Assembly (NCBI GenBank): GCA_041653955.1
Contig: JBAZEH010000002.1
Span: 1 to 64,000 of the forward strand
DNA length: 64,000 nt
Source of the DNA: UBA1562 sp041653955
Lineage (GTDB): Bacteria > Omnitrophota > Gorgyraeia > Gygaellales > Profunditerraquicolaceae
Direction: 5' to 3'
Shown: piece by piece, positions 48,780 to 56,970 of the stretch
Numbering within the stretch: position 1 is the stretch's first letter
How the letters are laid out: each line of letters starts with the position of its first letter
Made by a program: the position numbers and the translations under genes
Notes under the pieces: model-generated
What the model saw: the letters and a program-made list of their open reading frames with translations, nothing else
Database searches by the model: none
What the model was told of the DNA's origin: nothing

Positions 48780-49741
48780 TGAAGAACGGGGCATTCGGGA
48801 CTATTTTAGGGGTTATTATTGCGATAGCAGCCGTTGTTTTTCTCGCTTTTATCACCGGGGCGGTATATATCGTGAATGAAACACAGCAGGTTGTGATCAC
48901 CCAGTTCGGCAAGCCTGTAGGAGAGCCCGTTACTTCGGCGGGCCTGCATTTCAAGACCCCGTTGATCCAGCAGGCGCATTATTTTGAGAAGAGGTTATTG
49001 GATTGGGACGGGGACCCGAACCAGATACCGACCAAGGATAAAAAATATATCTGGGTGGATACGATCGCGCGCTGGACAATAGTGGACGCGCTTAAGTTTC
49101 TGCAGTCGGTAGGCAATGAGATGGGCGTCCAGGGAAGGTTAGACGATATAATAAATTCCGCGACCAGAGACGCGGTCACCAGCCATCTTCTGGTTGAAGC
49201 GGTCCGTAATTCAAACCGTATCCTTGAATCTGGCTCGGAGGGCGGCGAAGACGTGATCGTTACGGATGAGGCGCTGGAGCGTATCGGGGTGGGAAGGCAG
49301 ATGCTGGAAAGTTTTATTCTTGAGAAGTCTAATGTGCTCGCGCCGCAATACGGCATAGAGATCAGGGACGTGCGCATAAAGAGGATAAATTACGTGGAGG
49401 ACGTGCGTAATAAGGTATATGACCGCATGATCGCCGAAAGGAAACGCGCGGCGGAAAAATACCGCTCTGAAGGCCAGGGGAAGTCCGCTGAGATAGAAGG
49501 CCAGGTAGCCAAGGAGTTAAAAGAGATCACTTCGGAGGCGTACCGCCAGGCGCAGGTGATCACTGGCAAGGCAGATGCCGAGGCAGTTTCTATTTACGCT
49601 AATGCGTATAACCAGGACGAACAGTTTTATTCTTTCCTGAAAACCCTGGAGACCTATAAGGAAACGATTGATGATAAGTCAACCGTGATACTGACTACGG
49701 ACAGCGATTATTATAGATACCTGAAGTCGCTGGATAAGTGA
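48779..49741 (+). CDS. hflC: SPFH-domain membrane protein, HflC-like
   Basis: 320 residues: N-terminal membrane helix (TILGVIIAIAAVVFLAFITGAVYI), SPFH domain (NETQQVVITQFGKPVGEPVTSAGLHFKTP), then the coiled-coil part with ERKRAAEKYRSEGQGKSAEIEGQ and the family end region (DEQFYSFLKTLETYKETI). Partner of HflK. Confidence 0.93.
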   Translation: MKNGAFGTILGVIIAIAAVVFLAFITGAVYIVNETQQVVITQFGKPVGEPVTSAGLHFKTPLIQQAHYFEKRLLDWDGDPNQIPTKDKKYIWVDTIARWTIVDALKFLQSVGNEMGVQGRLDDIINSATRDAVTSHLLVEAVRNSNRILESGSEGGEDVIVTDEALERIGVGRQMLESFILEKSNVLAPQYGIEIRDVRIKRINYVEDVRNKVYDRMIAERKRAAEKYRSEGQGKSAEIEGQVAKELKEITSEAYRQAQVITGKADAEAVSIYANAYNQDEQFYSFLKTLETYKETIDDKSTVILTTDSDYYRYLKSLDK

Positions 49742-49788
49742 GTTGCCGGCAAGGCAATAGATAGCAGTTAACCATATAATTTATTAAT

Positions 49789-49826
49789 ATAGGGCTCTCT
49801 TCATTATGAGGAGGGCCCTATTTGCA
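49789..49826 (+). terminator. Terminator after hflC
   Basis: ATAGGGC (49789-49795) and GCCCTAT (49815-49821), with CTC/GAG extending the stem, then TTTGCATTTTTT. It ends the HflKC operon. Confidence 0.75.
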
Positions 49827-49869
49827 TTTTTTAATACTACGCAAGCAGGCCATATCGCGGAGATAGCGC

Positions 49870-49898
49870 TTGCCATAATATGCCGGCAGCAGTATAAT
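49870..49898 (+). promoter_or_regulatory. Promoter of the PilZ gene
   Basis: TTGCCA (49870-49875), 17-bp spacer ending GCAG, perfect TATAAT (49893-49898). The GCAG before the -10 is shared with the TTGACC/GCAGTAAAATA promoters. Confidence 0.75.
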
Positions 49899-49926
49899 TC
49901 TATCTTGGGAAAAAGGAGGGGGCCCG

Positions 49927-50331
49927 ATGGATAAGCTTTACCAGGATACGGAGAAAAGGCAGACCGAACGCATAGATGTAAACTTCGTGGTGATATATAA
50001 TGTTAATTCACCTCTATCGGTGCGGATGATGGTGGGGAACCAGGAGGTCGTGGCAATAGCCGTAAATCTTTCCGAAGGCGGTATAGCCATATCCACGAAC
50101 TATGAACTTCCGGTCTCAACCCTCGTAAAAATAAGATTCATACTTTTGAATGAAAAATCCCCTGTTATCTCGGAGCGCATGAAATCAATAGAAGTTACCG
50201 GGGATGTGCGCCATAGTTTTCTTAACCAGAAGAATGTTTATCAGATAGGGATCTCTTTTATTGATTTAGCCGATTCCGAACGCCAGTTTATCGCCGGTTT
50301 TATTAAATTAGAGAAGCGCTCGCGGCAATAG
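49927..50331 (+). CDS. PilZ-domain protein
   Basis: 134 residues, essentially one PilZ domain: KRQTERIDVNFVVIYNV (RxxxR-like, here RQTER), then NLSEGGIAISTNYELPV in place of D/NxSxxG, and QIGISFIDLADSERQFIAGFI. The pattern fits c-di-GMP binding: the N-x-S-x-x-G element is present (NLSEGG). It directly abuts the beta-repeat gene (no gap), so the two are one unit. Confidence 0.88.
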   Translation: MDKLYQDTEKRQTERIDVNFVVIYNVNSPLSVRMMVGNQEVVAIAVNLSEGGIAISTNYELPVSTLVKIRFILLNEKSPVISERMKSIEVTGDVRHSFLNQKNVYQIGISFIDLADSERQFIAGFIKLEKRSRQ

Positions 50332-51342
50332 ATGGAAAAGGTAAGATACGAAGTAGACCCGCATAACCGGTTAGTCAGTTTTAAAGCCGGAAAAGGCGCT
50401 ACGCCCTCTTTGTTCAGGCAGGTCCTGGACGGAGAATTCAAACCCGGTAAGAATAATAACTTAACTTACCATATCAAAGCCCCCCTTAACTACGGTATCA
50501 AAACCCCATATCAGGTAAGGTTAAAAGGCATCTGGTCGCTGGATAAGGACCATAACCTGGTTTTTACGCTTGATGGATCAGGGAGGCAGGCTTCAGGGGA
50601 GCGACTGATCATCCGCGCGGATATGATAAGCGCGGAAAAGAATTCCCTTTTATTCGCGGTTACTACCATGAGGAATGGCCCTGTTCCGTCAGCGTATATC
50701 CTTAAGCTTGAGGGCGCCTGGCAGGCGGATGAGCGTAATCGTATTATCTTCAAAGCAGAGAGGGAGAACAATAGAAGCGATATCCTCACCTTTGACGGGA
50801 TATGGGAGATAGATAAACGGTATCAGATATCTTATAAATATGAGAAGAAGAACCTCGCGCGCAAGACAAAGCGCGCCCATACTATTTCTTTTAAAGGTTC
50901 ATGGAGCATAAAAGATAAAGCGAAGATAGCCTATATTATGGATATGGCTACCGGTTCGGTGATGAATTTCAAGGCAAGTGCCGGTATATTCAGGGGTAAT
51001 TATATAAAATATGAGGTGGGCATAGGGCGGTTGCGTAAAGGAAGGCCGGCGAGAAGGGCGATAGTGCTTTTTGGGAGCTGGAAGATAAAGAAGGGCGCCG
51101 GGCTGGTCTTTGAGGTAGAGCGCGGCAGGAGGGGGATCCAGGATATTTCATTCGGGGCCGAGGTCCGCGTTACGCCCAGGGATACGCTTTTATTCCGCCT
51201 TAAAGACGGGGCAAACAGGAAGCTGGGAGCGGAGTTGGAACTGACGCGCAGGATCAGCGGGCTGGACGGGGAATCATATATACGCATGCTTAAATCAGGC
51301 AGAGAATATTCAATGTTGGCAGGCGCGGGATTGAGGTGGTAA
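50332..51342 (+). CDS. Large beta-repeat protein, unknown function
   Basis: 336 residues without signal peptide. About six repeats of 40-45 residues built on G-x-W-x2-D/K-x5-hydrophobic-x-F/Y: GIWSLDKDHNLVFTL, GAWQADERNRIIFKA, GIWEIDKRYQISYKY, GSWSIKDKAKIAYIM, GSWKIKKGAGLVFEV. Alternating strands are rich in Lys/Arg. It could form a cytoplasmic beta-propeller, or a barrel that lost its signal. Adjacent to the PilZ gene with zero spacing, so perhaps a c-di-GMP effector. Confidence 0.65.
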   Translation: MEKVRYEVDPHNRLVSFKAGKGATPSLFRQVLDGEFKPGKNNNLTYHIKAPLNYGIKTPYQVRLKGIWSLDKDHNLVFTLDGSGRQASGERLIIRADMISAEKNSLLFAVTTMRNGPVPSAYILKLEGAWQADERNRIIFKAERENNRSDILTFDGIWEIDKRYQISYKYEKKNLARKTKRAHTISFKGSWSIKDKAKIAYIMDMATGSVMNFKASAGIFRGNYIKYEVGIGRLRKGRPARRAIVLFGSWKIKKGAGLVFEVERGRRGIQDISFGAEVRVTPRDTLLFRLKDGANRKLGAELELTRRISGLDGESYIRMLKSGREYSMLAGAGLRW

Positions 51343-51348
51343 AATATT

Positions 51349-51483
51349 ATGGCAGAGTGGCGTCCGGCAATAGAATGCCCTAAATGCGGCAGCGCTGATA
51401 CGCGTTTCATAGAGCCTCATTACGAGATGTCGGTATACGAGTGTAATATATGCGGTTGCCGCTTTGAAACAGAGGATGATTGA
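51349..51483 (+). CDS. Small zinc-ribbon protein
   Basis: 44 residues: ECPKCGSADTRFIEPHYEMS and YECNICGCRFE, a classic two-knuckle zinc ribbon (CxxCG...CxxCG). Its end overlaps the MsrBA start by 8 bp. The role is unknown; such ribbons bind nucleic acids or act as small redox/metal modules. Confidence 0.75.
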   Translation: MAEWRPAIECPKCGSADTRFIEPHYEMSVYECNICGCRFETEDD

Positions 51484-52528
51484 TATATTTAAGCGGCTGA
51501 TATATATATCGCTAACCTTATTTTTTATTATCTTTATTATCTCGGCTCCGGCCGCGGAGGTGGAAAATATGAACGAGCCTGAGAAGACAGGGAAGATAAA
51601 CATTTATAATGCGCGTACCGGGAAGATAGAGGAAGTAGAAAAGGTTTATAAGACCGATGAAGAATGGAAGAAGATGCTTACACCTGAGCAGTTCAAGATC
51701 ATGCGCCGCAAAGGGACTGAACCGCCGGCAACGGGTAAGTGTGATCTTCCAAAAAAGGGCGGGATATACCAGTGCGCGGGTTGCGGCACCGATCTTTTCG
51801 GTGTAACCGCTAAATTTGAATCCGGCAGCGGATGGCCGAGTTTCTGGGAGCCGGTTTCGCAGTTGAATATAAGGATAGAGGCAGATGATAGTTTCGGGAT
51901 GCGCAGGATCGAGGCGCTTTGCGCCCGTTGCGGCGCGCACCTGGGCCATATTTTTGATGACGGGCCCCCGCCTACAGGGAAGCGTTACTGTATAAACTCG
52001 GCAGCGCTTAAATTGATCATGGTTGATAAGATATATAAGGAAAAGACAGAGAAGGCGGTTTTTGCCGCAGGTTGTTTCTGGGGTGTGGAGTCGGCATTCA
52101 GGCAGGTAAAAGGAGTAGTCAGCGTGACTTCTGGATTTACCGGAGGCCGCACTAAGGACCCTACTTATGAGCAGGTCTCAACCGGCAAGACCGGACACGC
52201 GGAGGCTGTAGAAGTTGAATATGACCCGGCAACGCTCTCTTACGAACAGCTTCTTGGTTTATTCTGGAATATCCATGATCCTACTACGCCCAACAGGCAG
52301 GGCCCGGATATAGGAAACCAGTATCGCTCTGCGATATTCTATTATACGCCAGAACAGGAGAAGGCAGCGCGTTTATCCAGGGAAAAACTGGAGGGGTCAG
52401 GCAGATATAAGGGGCATATAACGACAGAGATAACTCCAGCCGGTGATTTTTACAAGGCAGATGAGTATCATCAGCGTTATTATGAGAAGCGCGGGTTGAA
52501 GCCCGGGTGTATCTTTCCTTTTGAATAG
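51476..52528 (+). CDS. msrAB: Exported methionine sulfoxide reductase MsrB-MsrA fusion
   Basis: About 350 residues from ATG 51476 (TTG 51464 also in frame). Signal peptide (IYISLTLFFIIFIISAPAA), a linker containing KTGKINIYNARTGKIEEVEK, an MsrB domain (zinc cysteines YQCAGCG and ALCARCG; active site RYCINSAAL), then an MsrA domain (active site AAGCFWGVESAF; HAEAVEVEYDP). It repairs both methionine sulfoxide diastereomers in the periplasm. In most fusions MsrA precedes MsrB; here the order is B-A. Electron donor not encoded nearby. Confidence 0.93.
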   Translation: MIDIFKRLIYISLTLFFIIFIISAPAAEVENMNEPEKTGKINIYNARTGKIEEVEKVYKTDEEWKKMLTPEQFKIMRRKGTEPPATGKCDLPKKGGIYQCAGCGTDLFGVTAKFESGSGWPSFWEPVSQLNIRIEADDSFGMRRIEALCARCGAHLGHIFDDGPPPTGKRYCINSAALKLIMVDKIYKEKTEKAVFAAGCFWGVESAFRQVKGVVSVTSGFTGGRTKDPTYEQVSTGKTGHAEAVEVEYDPATLSYEQLLGLFWNIHDPTTPNRQGPDIGNQYRSAIFYYTPEQEKAARLSREKLEGSGRYKGHITTEITPAGDFYKADEYHQRYYEKRGLKPGCIFPFE

Positions 52529-52555
52529 TCCGCGCGGATAAAAACGGAGGGGAAA

Positions 52556-52681
52556 ATGAAAGTGCAGAAGACAGGTGAAAGGTACAGGTGCAGCGTATGC
52601 GGCAATGAAGTAACGGTAACGAAGGTAGGGGGCGGGGAACTGGTGTGCTGCGAGAAACCGATGGAGAAGATGGAAGGATAA
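52556..52681 (+). CDS. Desulforedoxin-like protein
   Basis: 41 residues: YRCSVCGNEVTV...LVCCEKPMEKM, i.e. CxxC and CC followed by KPM, the Fe(Cys)4 site of desulforedoxin and the N-terminal domain of desulfoferrodoxin. RBS GGAGGGG. It sits just upstream of rubrerythrin and could be its electron donor. Confidence 0.92.
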   Translation: MKVQKTGERYRCSVCGNEVTVTKVGGGELVCCEKPMEKMEG

Positions 52682-52704
52682 ACAACAGCAGGAGGGTATT
52701 TATC

Positions 52705-53283
52705 ATGGCTAAGTCGATAAAGGGGACAAAGACCGAGAAAAATCTGCTCGTGGCTTTTGCCGGGGAGTCTCAAGCGAGGAACAGGTATACTTATTTTTCC
52801 AGCGCAGCGAAGAAGGAGGGCTACGAACAGATAGCCGCTATTTTTGCCGAGACAGCCGATAATGAAAAAGAACACGCTAAGGTATTTTTTAAATACCTTG
52901 AAGGCGGCGACGTAGAGATAACCGCGAGTTATCCCGCGGGCATGATCAGGGACACAAAGAGCAACCTCGAGGAAGCCGCGGCCGGTGAAAATATGGAGTG
53001 GACAACGCTTTATTCAGATTTCGGAAAGACAGCTAAAGACGAAGGGTTTCTTGAAATAGCGCGCTCTTTTGAGCATATAGCAAAAGTCGAGAGTTTTCAT
53101 GAGTCAAGATACAGGAGGCTTATCAATAATATATCTAACGGAGAAGTATTCAAAAAGAAATCAGCGGTAAGGTGGCATTGCATAAATTGCGGTTATGTGT
53201 TTGAAGGAGATATCGCTCCCAGAGAGTGCCCTGCCTGCAGGCACCCGCAGTCATTCTATGAGCTTCTGGCGGAGAATTATTAA
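52705..53283 (+). CDS. rbr: Rubrerythrin
   Basis: 192 residues from ATG 52705 (RBS CAGGAGG). Ferritin-like diiron domain (NLLVAFAGESQARNRYTYFS, AETADNEKEHAKVFFKYL, EHIAKVESFHESRY) followed by a rubredoxin domain (WHCINCGYVFEGDIAPRECPACRHPQS). Reduces hydrogen peroxide in anaerobes. Its TAA stop shares the TTAA palindrome with the stop of the convergent ispH gene. Confidence 0.96.
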   Translation: MAKSIKGTKTEKNLLVAFAGESQARNRYTYFSSAAKKEGYEQIAAIFAETADNEKEHAKVFFKYLEGGDVEITASYPAGMIRDTKSNLEEAAAGENMEWTTLYSDFGKTAKDEGFLEIARSFEHIAKVESFHESRYRRLINNISNGEVFKKKSAVRWHCINCGYVFEGDIAPRECPACRHPQSFYELLAENY

Positions 53284-54134
53284 TAGCCGCGGGCCTTGGC
53301 TATTGTTCTTAAGCGGCAGATTACTTCTTTTATGGTCTTATCCGGGGTAGAGGCGCCGCCGGTAATACCCACGCTTTTGATTCCCGGGAACCACGAACGT
53401 TTCAAGCCTTCTTTTGACCTTATCCAGTAGCTGTTTTTATTGATCGACTTAGATATCTCATATAACCTTTTGGTGTTGGCGCTCGTCTTGGAACCTACGA
53501 TGAGCATTATTTCATTCTTAAGGGGCATACTTTTTATCTCTTTTTGCTTAAGGCGCGTGGGCCTGCATACGGTATTAAAAAATTTAAGGTCCGGTACGGT
53601 TCTTTTTAATGCCCGCACTATTTTAAATACCTTATCTATATTCTGGGTTGATTGCACGACCACGCAGGCCTTCTTTGTTTTTTTAAGCGCCCTGAAAGGT
53701 ATATTTTTTATAGCGTCTATGACTATGGCCTTTCCCTCCAGTTGCCCGGCAATACCGCGGACCTCATCATGTCTTTTGTCGCCGATGATAATGATTTTAC
53801 GGCCTGACTTTTCCATATTCGCGGCTATCCTGTGTATCTCTTTTACCATGGGGCATGTGGCGTCTATTATTTTATATCCGAGCCTCTCGGCTCTTTTTAC
53901 CGTATCCAGGCTTGCCCCGTGCGCGCGCAGTATAAGGGCCCTGCCTTTTCCTTCATCAAGGCGCCGTATCTTTTGAATCCCGGAGCGGTGTATGTCGCGG
54001 ACTACATCTTCATTATGGACTATATCACCGAGCATGCAGGCGTTTTTCTTTTCTGCCGCCGTGCGTATGGCGATATTTATCGCCCGCCTTACCCCGAAAC
54101 AGAACCCCGCGGACTTAGCCAGGTTTATTCTCAT
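53280..54134 (-). CDS. ispH: 4-hydroxy-3-methylbut-2-enyl diphosphate reductase
   Basis: 284 residues. The three Fe-S cysteines are in place (C12 GFCFGV, C94 DATCPMV, C190 FNTVC), with H40, H72, H122/E124 (RHDEV) and T163. IspH makes IPP and DMAPP at the end of the MEP pathway. Its start overlaps the stop of the squalene/phytoene synthase gene by 4 bp on the same strand. Confidence 0.95.
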   Translation of the reverse strand: MRINLAKSAGFCFGVRRAINIAIRTAAEKKNACMLGDIVHNEDVVRDIHRSGIQKIRRLDEGKGRALILRAHGASLDTVKRAERLGYKIIDATCPMVKEIHRIAANMEKSGRKIIIIGDKRHDEVRGIAGQLEGKAIVIDAIKNIPFRALKKTKKACVVVQSTQNIDKVFKIVRALKRTVPDLKFFNTVCRPTRLKQKEIKSMPLKNEIMLIVGSKTSANTKRLYEISKSINKNSYWIRSKEGLKRSWFPGIKSVGITGGASTPDKTIKEVICRLRTIAKARGY

Positions 54135-54991
54135 AGATATTCCTTTTTTATAAGGGCCCGCGCGGCTATAAAGGTTTTTCTCATCCCGCTTACATGCGCC
54201 TTTCCGGAAAAGATATCGTAATCTTTATTCTCTATATCTTTTAATATCCTTTCATAAAATTCTTTCATCAGCCCTGAAACATACCTGCAGGAGGGTTTTT
54301 TTATCATCTTTATGCCGGGAGAAGAGCGCGAGTAATATTCACGCGCCCTTTTTATCTGCATCTTTAACATCTCGCGGAAACCTTCATTGAGATTCTCTTT
54401 TTTCAGGTCTTCTTCAGAGATGCCGTAGCGGGCCAGTTCTTCCTGGGGTATATATATCCTGTCTCTTTTAAGGTCTTCCTTTATATCTCTTATGATATTG
54501 GTTAGTTGCATGGCTATCCCCAGGTCCAGGGCGTATGTCTCGGCATCATCATTATCGTAACCGAAGATCTTTAACATGACCAGCCCTACTACACCGGCGA
54601 CCTTGTAGCAGTAGTCGTAAAGTTCACTGAAATCAGCGTAACGGGTTTTCGTTATGTCCAGGCGCATCCCGTCAATGAGCGCATGGAAGTAATTGAGGGA
54701 GATATTGTATTTTCTGACTGTATGCCTGAAGGCAAAAAATAGATCATTTTGCAGCTGCGCATCCGTATACACGGCGTATATGTTATTCTTCAATTTCTCC
54801 AGGTCTTCCGAGACGGAAGAAGAGTAGCTGTCTAAAGTTTCATCGCTTATCCTGCATACGGAGTAGATCGAATACGCGGCATAACGTATCTCTTTAGGCA
54901 GGAATAGGGAGGCAAAATAGAAGTTGCCGGCAGAACGCCTGGTTATGTTTGCGGCTTCCCTGAATCCGGACATTATCTCATGTTTATTCAT
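54131..54991 (-). CDS. Squalene/phytoene synthase family protein
   Basis: 286 residues with both Asp-rich motifs of head-to-head prenyl synthases: D50ETLD54 and a later NIIRDIKEDLKRDRIYIP, plus the AYSIYSVCRISDE entry. It joins two farnesyl or geranylgeranyl diphosphates. Whether the product is squalene/hydroxysqualene (hopanoid route) or phytoene (carotenoid route) cannot be read: no desaturase, HpnE or cyclase lies nearby. Confidence 0.88.
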   Translation of the reverse strand: MNKHEIMSGFREAANITRRSAGNFYFASLFLPKEIRYAAYSIYSVCRISDETLDSYSSSVSEDLEKLKNNIYAVYTDAQLQNDLFFAFRHTVRKYNISLNYFHALIDGMRLDITKTRYADFSELYDYCYKVAGVVGLVMLKIFGYDNDDAETYALDLGIAMQLTNIIRDIKEDLKRDRIYIPQEELARYGISEEDLKKENLNEGFREMLKMQIKRAREYYSRSSPGIKMIKKPSCRYVSGLMKEFYERILKDIENKDYDIFSGKAHVSGMRKTFIAARALIKKEYL

Positions 54992-54992
54992 A

Positions 54993-56033
54993 TTATATCT
55001 TAAGCACCTGCCTGGAATAATCCGCGATACACTTCTTATATTCGGGGCGCATTCTGGTTGAGGAATTTATAGCGAGGGCCTTATCAAGCAGGATGTTGAT
55101 CTCTTCCCTGGCGAAATCCGGGGTCCCGGATCCTTTTAATATCCGGCGTATGGCTGACAGGTCTTTTAACCCCGCGGTATCCTTAGACAGTATCTTTCTT
55201 ATGGCGAGTTTCCCTTTTTTATCAGCGTGATTATAGGCATGCCATATAAGTATGGTTTTTTTGGATTCTTTCAGGTCGGTGAGGATGGATTTGCCTATTA
55301 CCCTGGATGAAGAAAAGATGCCTATCATATCATCTTTTATCTGGAAGGCCCTGCCGAGGGATATCCCGAATTCATATAATTTATCTGTTTCTTCTTTTTT
55401 TGCGCCTGCCAGGGTAGCGCCTATTGTCAGGGGAGCGGCAAAGGTATAATTAGAGGTTTTCAGGTCATATATTTTATATATATCATTCCTGGTTATCCTG
55501 GCGATATCCTTTGCCCCGGCCAGCAGTTCGATGAACTCTCCGCTCCCGGTGAGGAAGGCCGCTTCTACCAGTTTTTTAAGGGCTGATTCCTTACGCAGAA
55601 GTTCCTCTTTTACCGAGAGGAAGGAGTGTATCGCCATCGCGTAGAGTACGTCGCCTAATACTATTGCCAGGTCTTCCCCGGTAAATTTGATATTCTTATA
55701 TTCCGCCAGGGAGTGGTTTAGCATTGCGTGCATGGATGGTTTACCGCGGCGGGTAGAGGATCTATCGATAATATCGTCGTGCACGAGCATGAAGTCGTGC
55801 AGAAGCTCCAGGGATACCGCGGCCCTATAGAGGCCTTTCGGAGCTTTTCTGGCGTAACCCATATACCCCATGATGAAAAGGATAGGGCGCACGCGCTTGC
55901 CTTCACGCGATACAAACTCTTTTATATTATCGTAAAGGAGGGGAGAGATCTTCCGCAGGGAGTGCTTATTTCTTATATCCGCCGCGTATCCTTTAAGTTC
56001 GTTATTAACCTTCTTTTTTATTTTCAAAAACAT
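54993..56033 (-). CDS. Polyprenyl diphosphate synthase
   Basis: 346 residues. First Asp-rich motif is D86DIID90 in LVHDDIIDRSSTRRGKPSMH; the second is QIKDDMIGIF, where the usual final Asp of DDxxD is Gly, so it is a somewhat divergent second site. Lys/Arg substrate residues (GKRVRP) are present. It would make farnesyl or longer diphosphate for the synthase and UbiA enzyme nearby. One base separates its stop from the next gene. Confidence 0.88.
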   Translation of the reverse strand: MFLKIKKKVNNELKGYAADIRNKHSLRKISPLLYDNIKEFVSREGKRVRPILFIMGYMGYARKAPKGLYRAAVSLELLHDFMLVHDDIIDRSSTRRGKPSMHAMLNHSLAEYKNIKFTGEDLAIVLGDVLYAMAIHSFLSVKEELLRKESALKKLVEAAFLTGSGEFIELLAGAKDIARITRNDIYKIYDLKTSNYTFAAPLTIGATLAGAKKEETDKLYEFGISLGRAFQIKDDMIGIFSSSRVIGKSILTDLKESKKTILIWHAYNHADKKGKLAIRKILSKDTAGLKDLSAIRRILKGSGTPDFAREEINILLDKALAINSSTRMRPEYKKCIADYSRQVLKI

Positions 56034-56079
56034 ATATTTATGATAGCATAAAGCAGAGTTATTTCAATTCAATTAAAAG

Positions 56080-56970
56080 ATGATAAAGGACCTTTTAAGA
56101 GCGTTAAGGCTGCCTTTTATAGTTGCCGGCGTCATTCCTTTTGTCTTTGGTTCTTTGATAGAAAGGTGCAATTTTAATCTTCCTGCTTTTATCTTTGGGT
56201 TGTTTGCCGTATCCTGCACCCATCTTAGCGCGAACTTGATAAACGATTACTCCGATGCCGAAAGCGGTGTGGACGCCATAGACGCGAGATTCTTTGGCTT
56301 TTTCGGCGGTTCTAAACTTATACAGGAGGGGGTTTTATCCGGGAGGTCTTATTTCGCCATGGCGGTATTGTTCGGTTTTATCGCTCTTTTTTCGGTTATA
56401 TCCCTGGCATTCCTGTTGAACGGAGCCGCGGTATTGGCATATTTCACGGCGATAATCCTGTTGAGCTGGGCTTATTCCGTGAAACCTTTGCAGCTGGCTT
56501 ATCGGGGCCTGGGGGAGATAGTTGTTTTTATCCTTTTTGGCCCGGTCCCGTTAATGGGGGGTTATTATATCCAGAGCGGGATATTCCCGGATATAAGGAG
56601 TTTTATGCTTTCACTTCCTTTCGGATTTCTTACTGCCGCTATACTTTTGGCGAATGAGGCCCCTGATGTTAGCGAAGACAGGAGGGCGGGTAAGAGGACG
56701 TGGGCTGTGCTTGCGGGAGGGAAGAATGTTTTTATTCTTTATTCCGTGTTGACCGTTTTGGGTTTTGCCTCGGTGTTTTTGAATATATCCATAGGTTATC
56801 TCGGTATTAAAGCGCTGCCAGCCATCTTTTTTATTGTTCCCGCGCTCAAGGCAGCAGGTATATTGAGGCGCGATTACCGGAATAAGGAGAAAATGATTGT
56901 TTCTTCAAGGCTTGCTATCGGCACGCAGGCCTTTGCCGGCATATCCCTGGTTATAAGTTTGCTGATATGA
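56080..56970 (+). CDS. UbiA-family prenyltransferase, MenA-like
   Basis: 296 residues, about 9 membrane helices. First Asp-rich motif NLINDYSDAESGVDAID (residues 52-68) and second LANEAPDVSEDRRAGKRTW. It attaches a prenyl chain to an aromatic quinone precursor; the NDYxD-x3-GxD form is typical of MenA (1,4-dihydroxy-2-naphthoate). Divergent from the polyprenyl synthase gene, with 46 bp between starts holding both promoters. Overlaps the flavoprotein gene by 4 bp. Confidence 0.85.
   Translation: MIKDLLRALRLPFIVAGVIPFVFGSLIERCNFNLPAFIFGLFAVSCTHLSANLINDYSDAESGVDAIDARFFGFFGGSKLIQEGVLSGRSYFAMAVLFGFIALFSVISLAFLLNGAAVLAYFTAIILLSWAYSVKPLQLAYRGLGEIVVFILFGPVPLMGGYYIQSGIFPDIRSFMLSLPFGFLTAAILLANEAPDVSEDRRAGKRTWAVLAGGKNVFILYSVLTVLGFASVFLNISIGYLGIKALPAIFFIVPALKAAGILRRDYRNKEKMIVSSRLAIGTQAFAGISLVISLLI

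Noticed and set aside
47970..48794. Minus-strand ORF of 274 aa opposite hflK
   Set aside because: Long only because of codon bias on the coding strand; HflK motifs are on the + strand.
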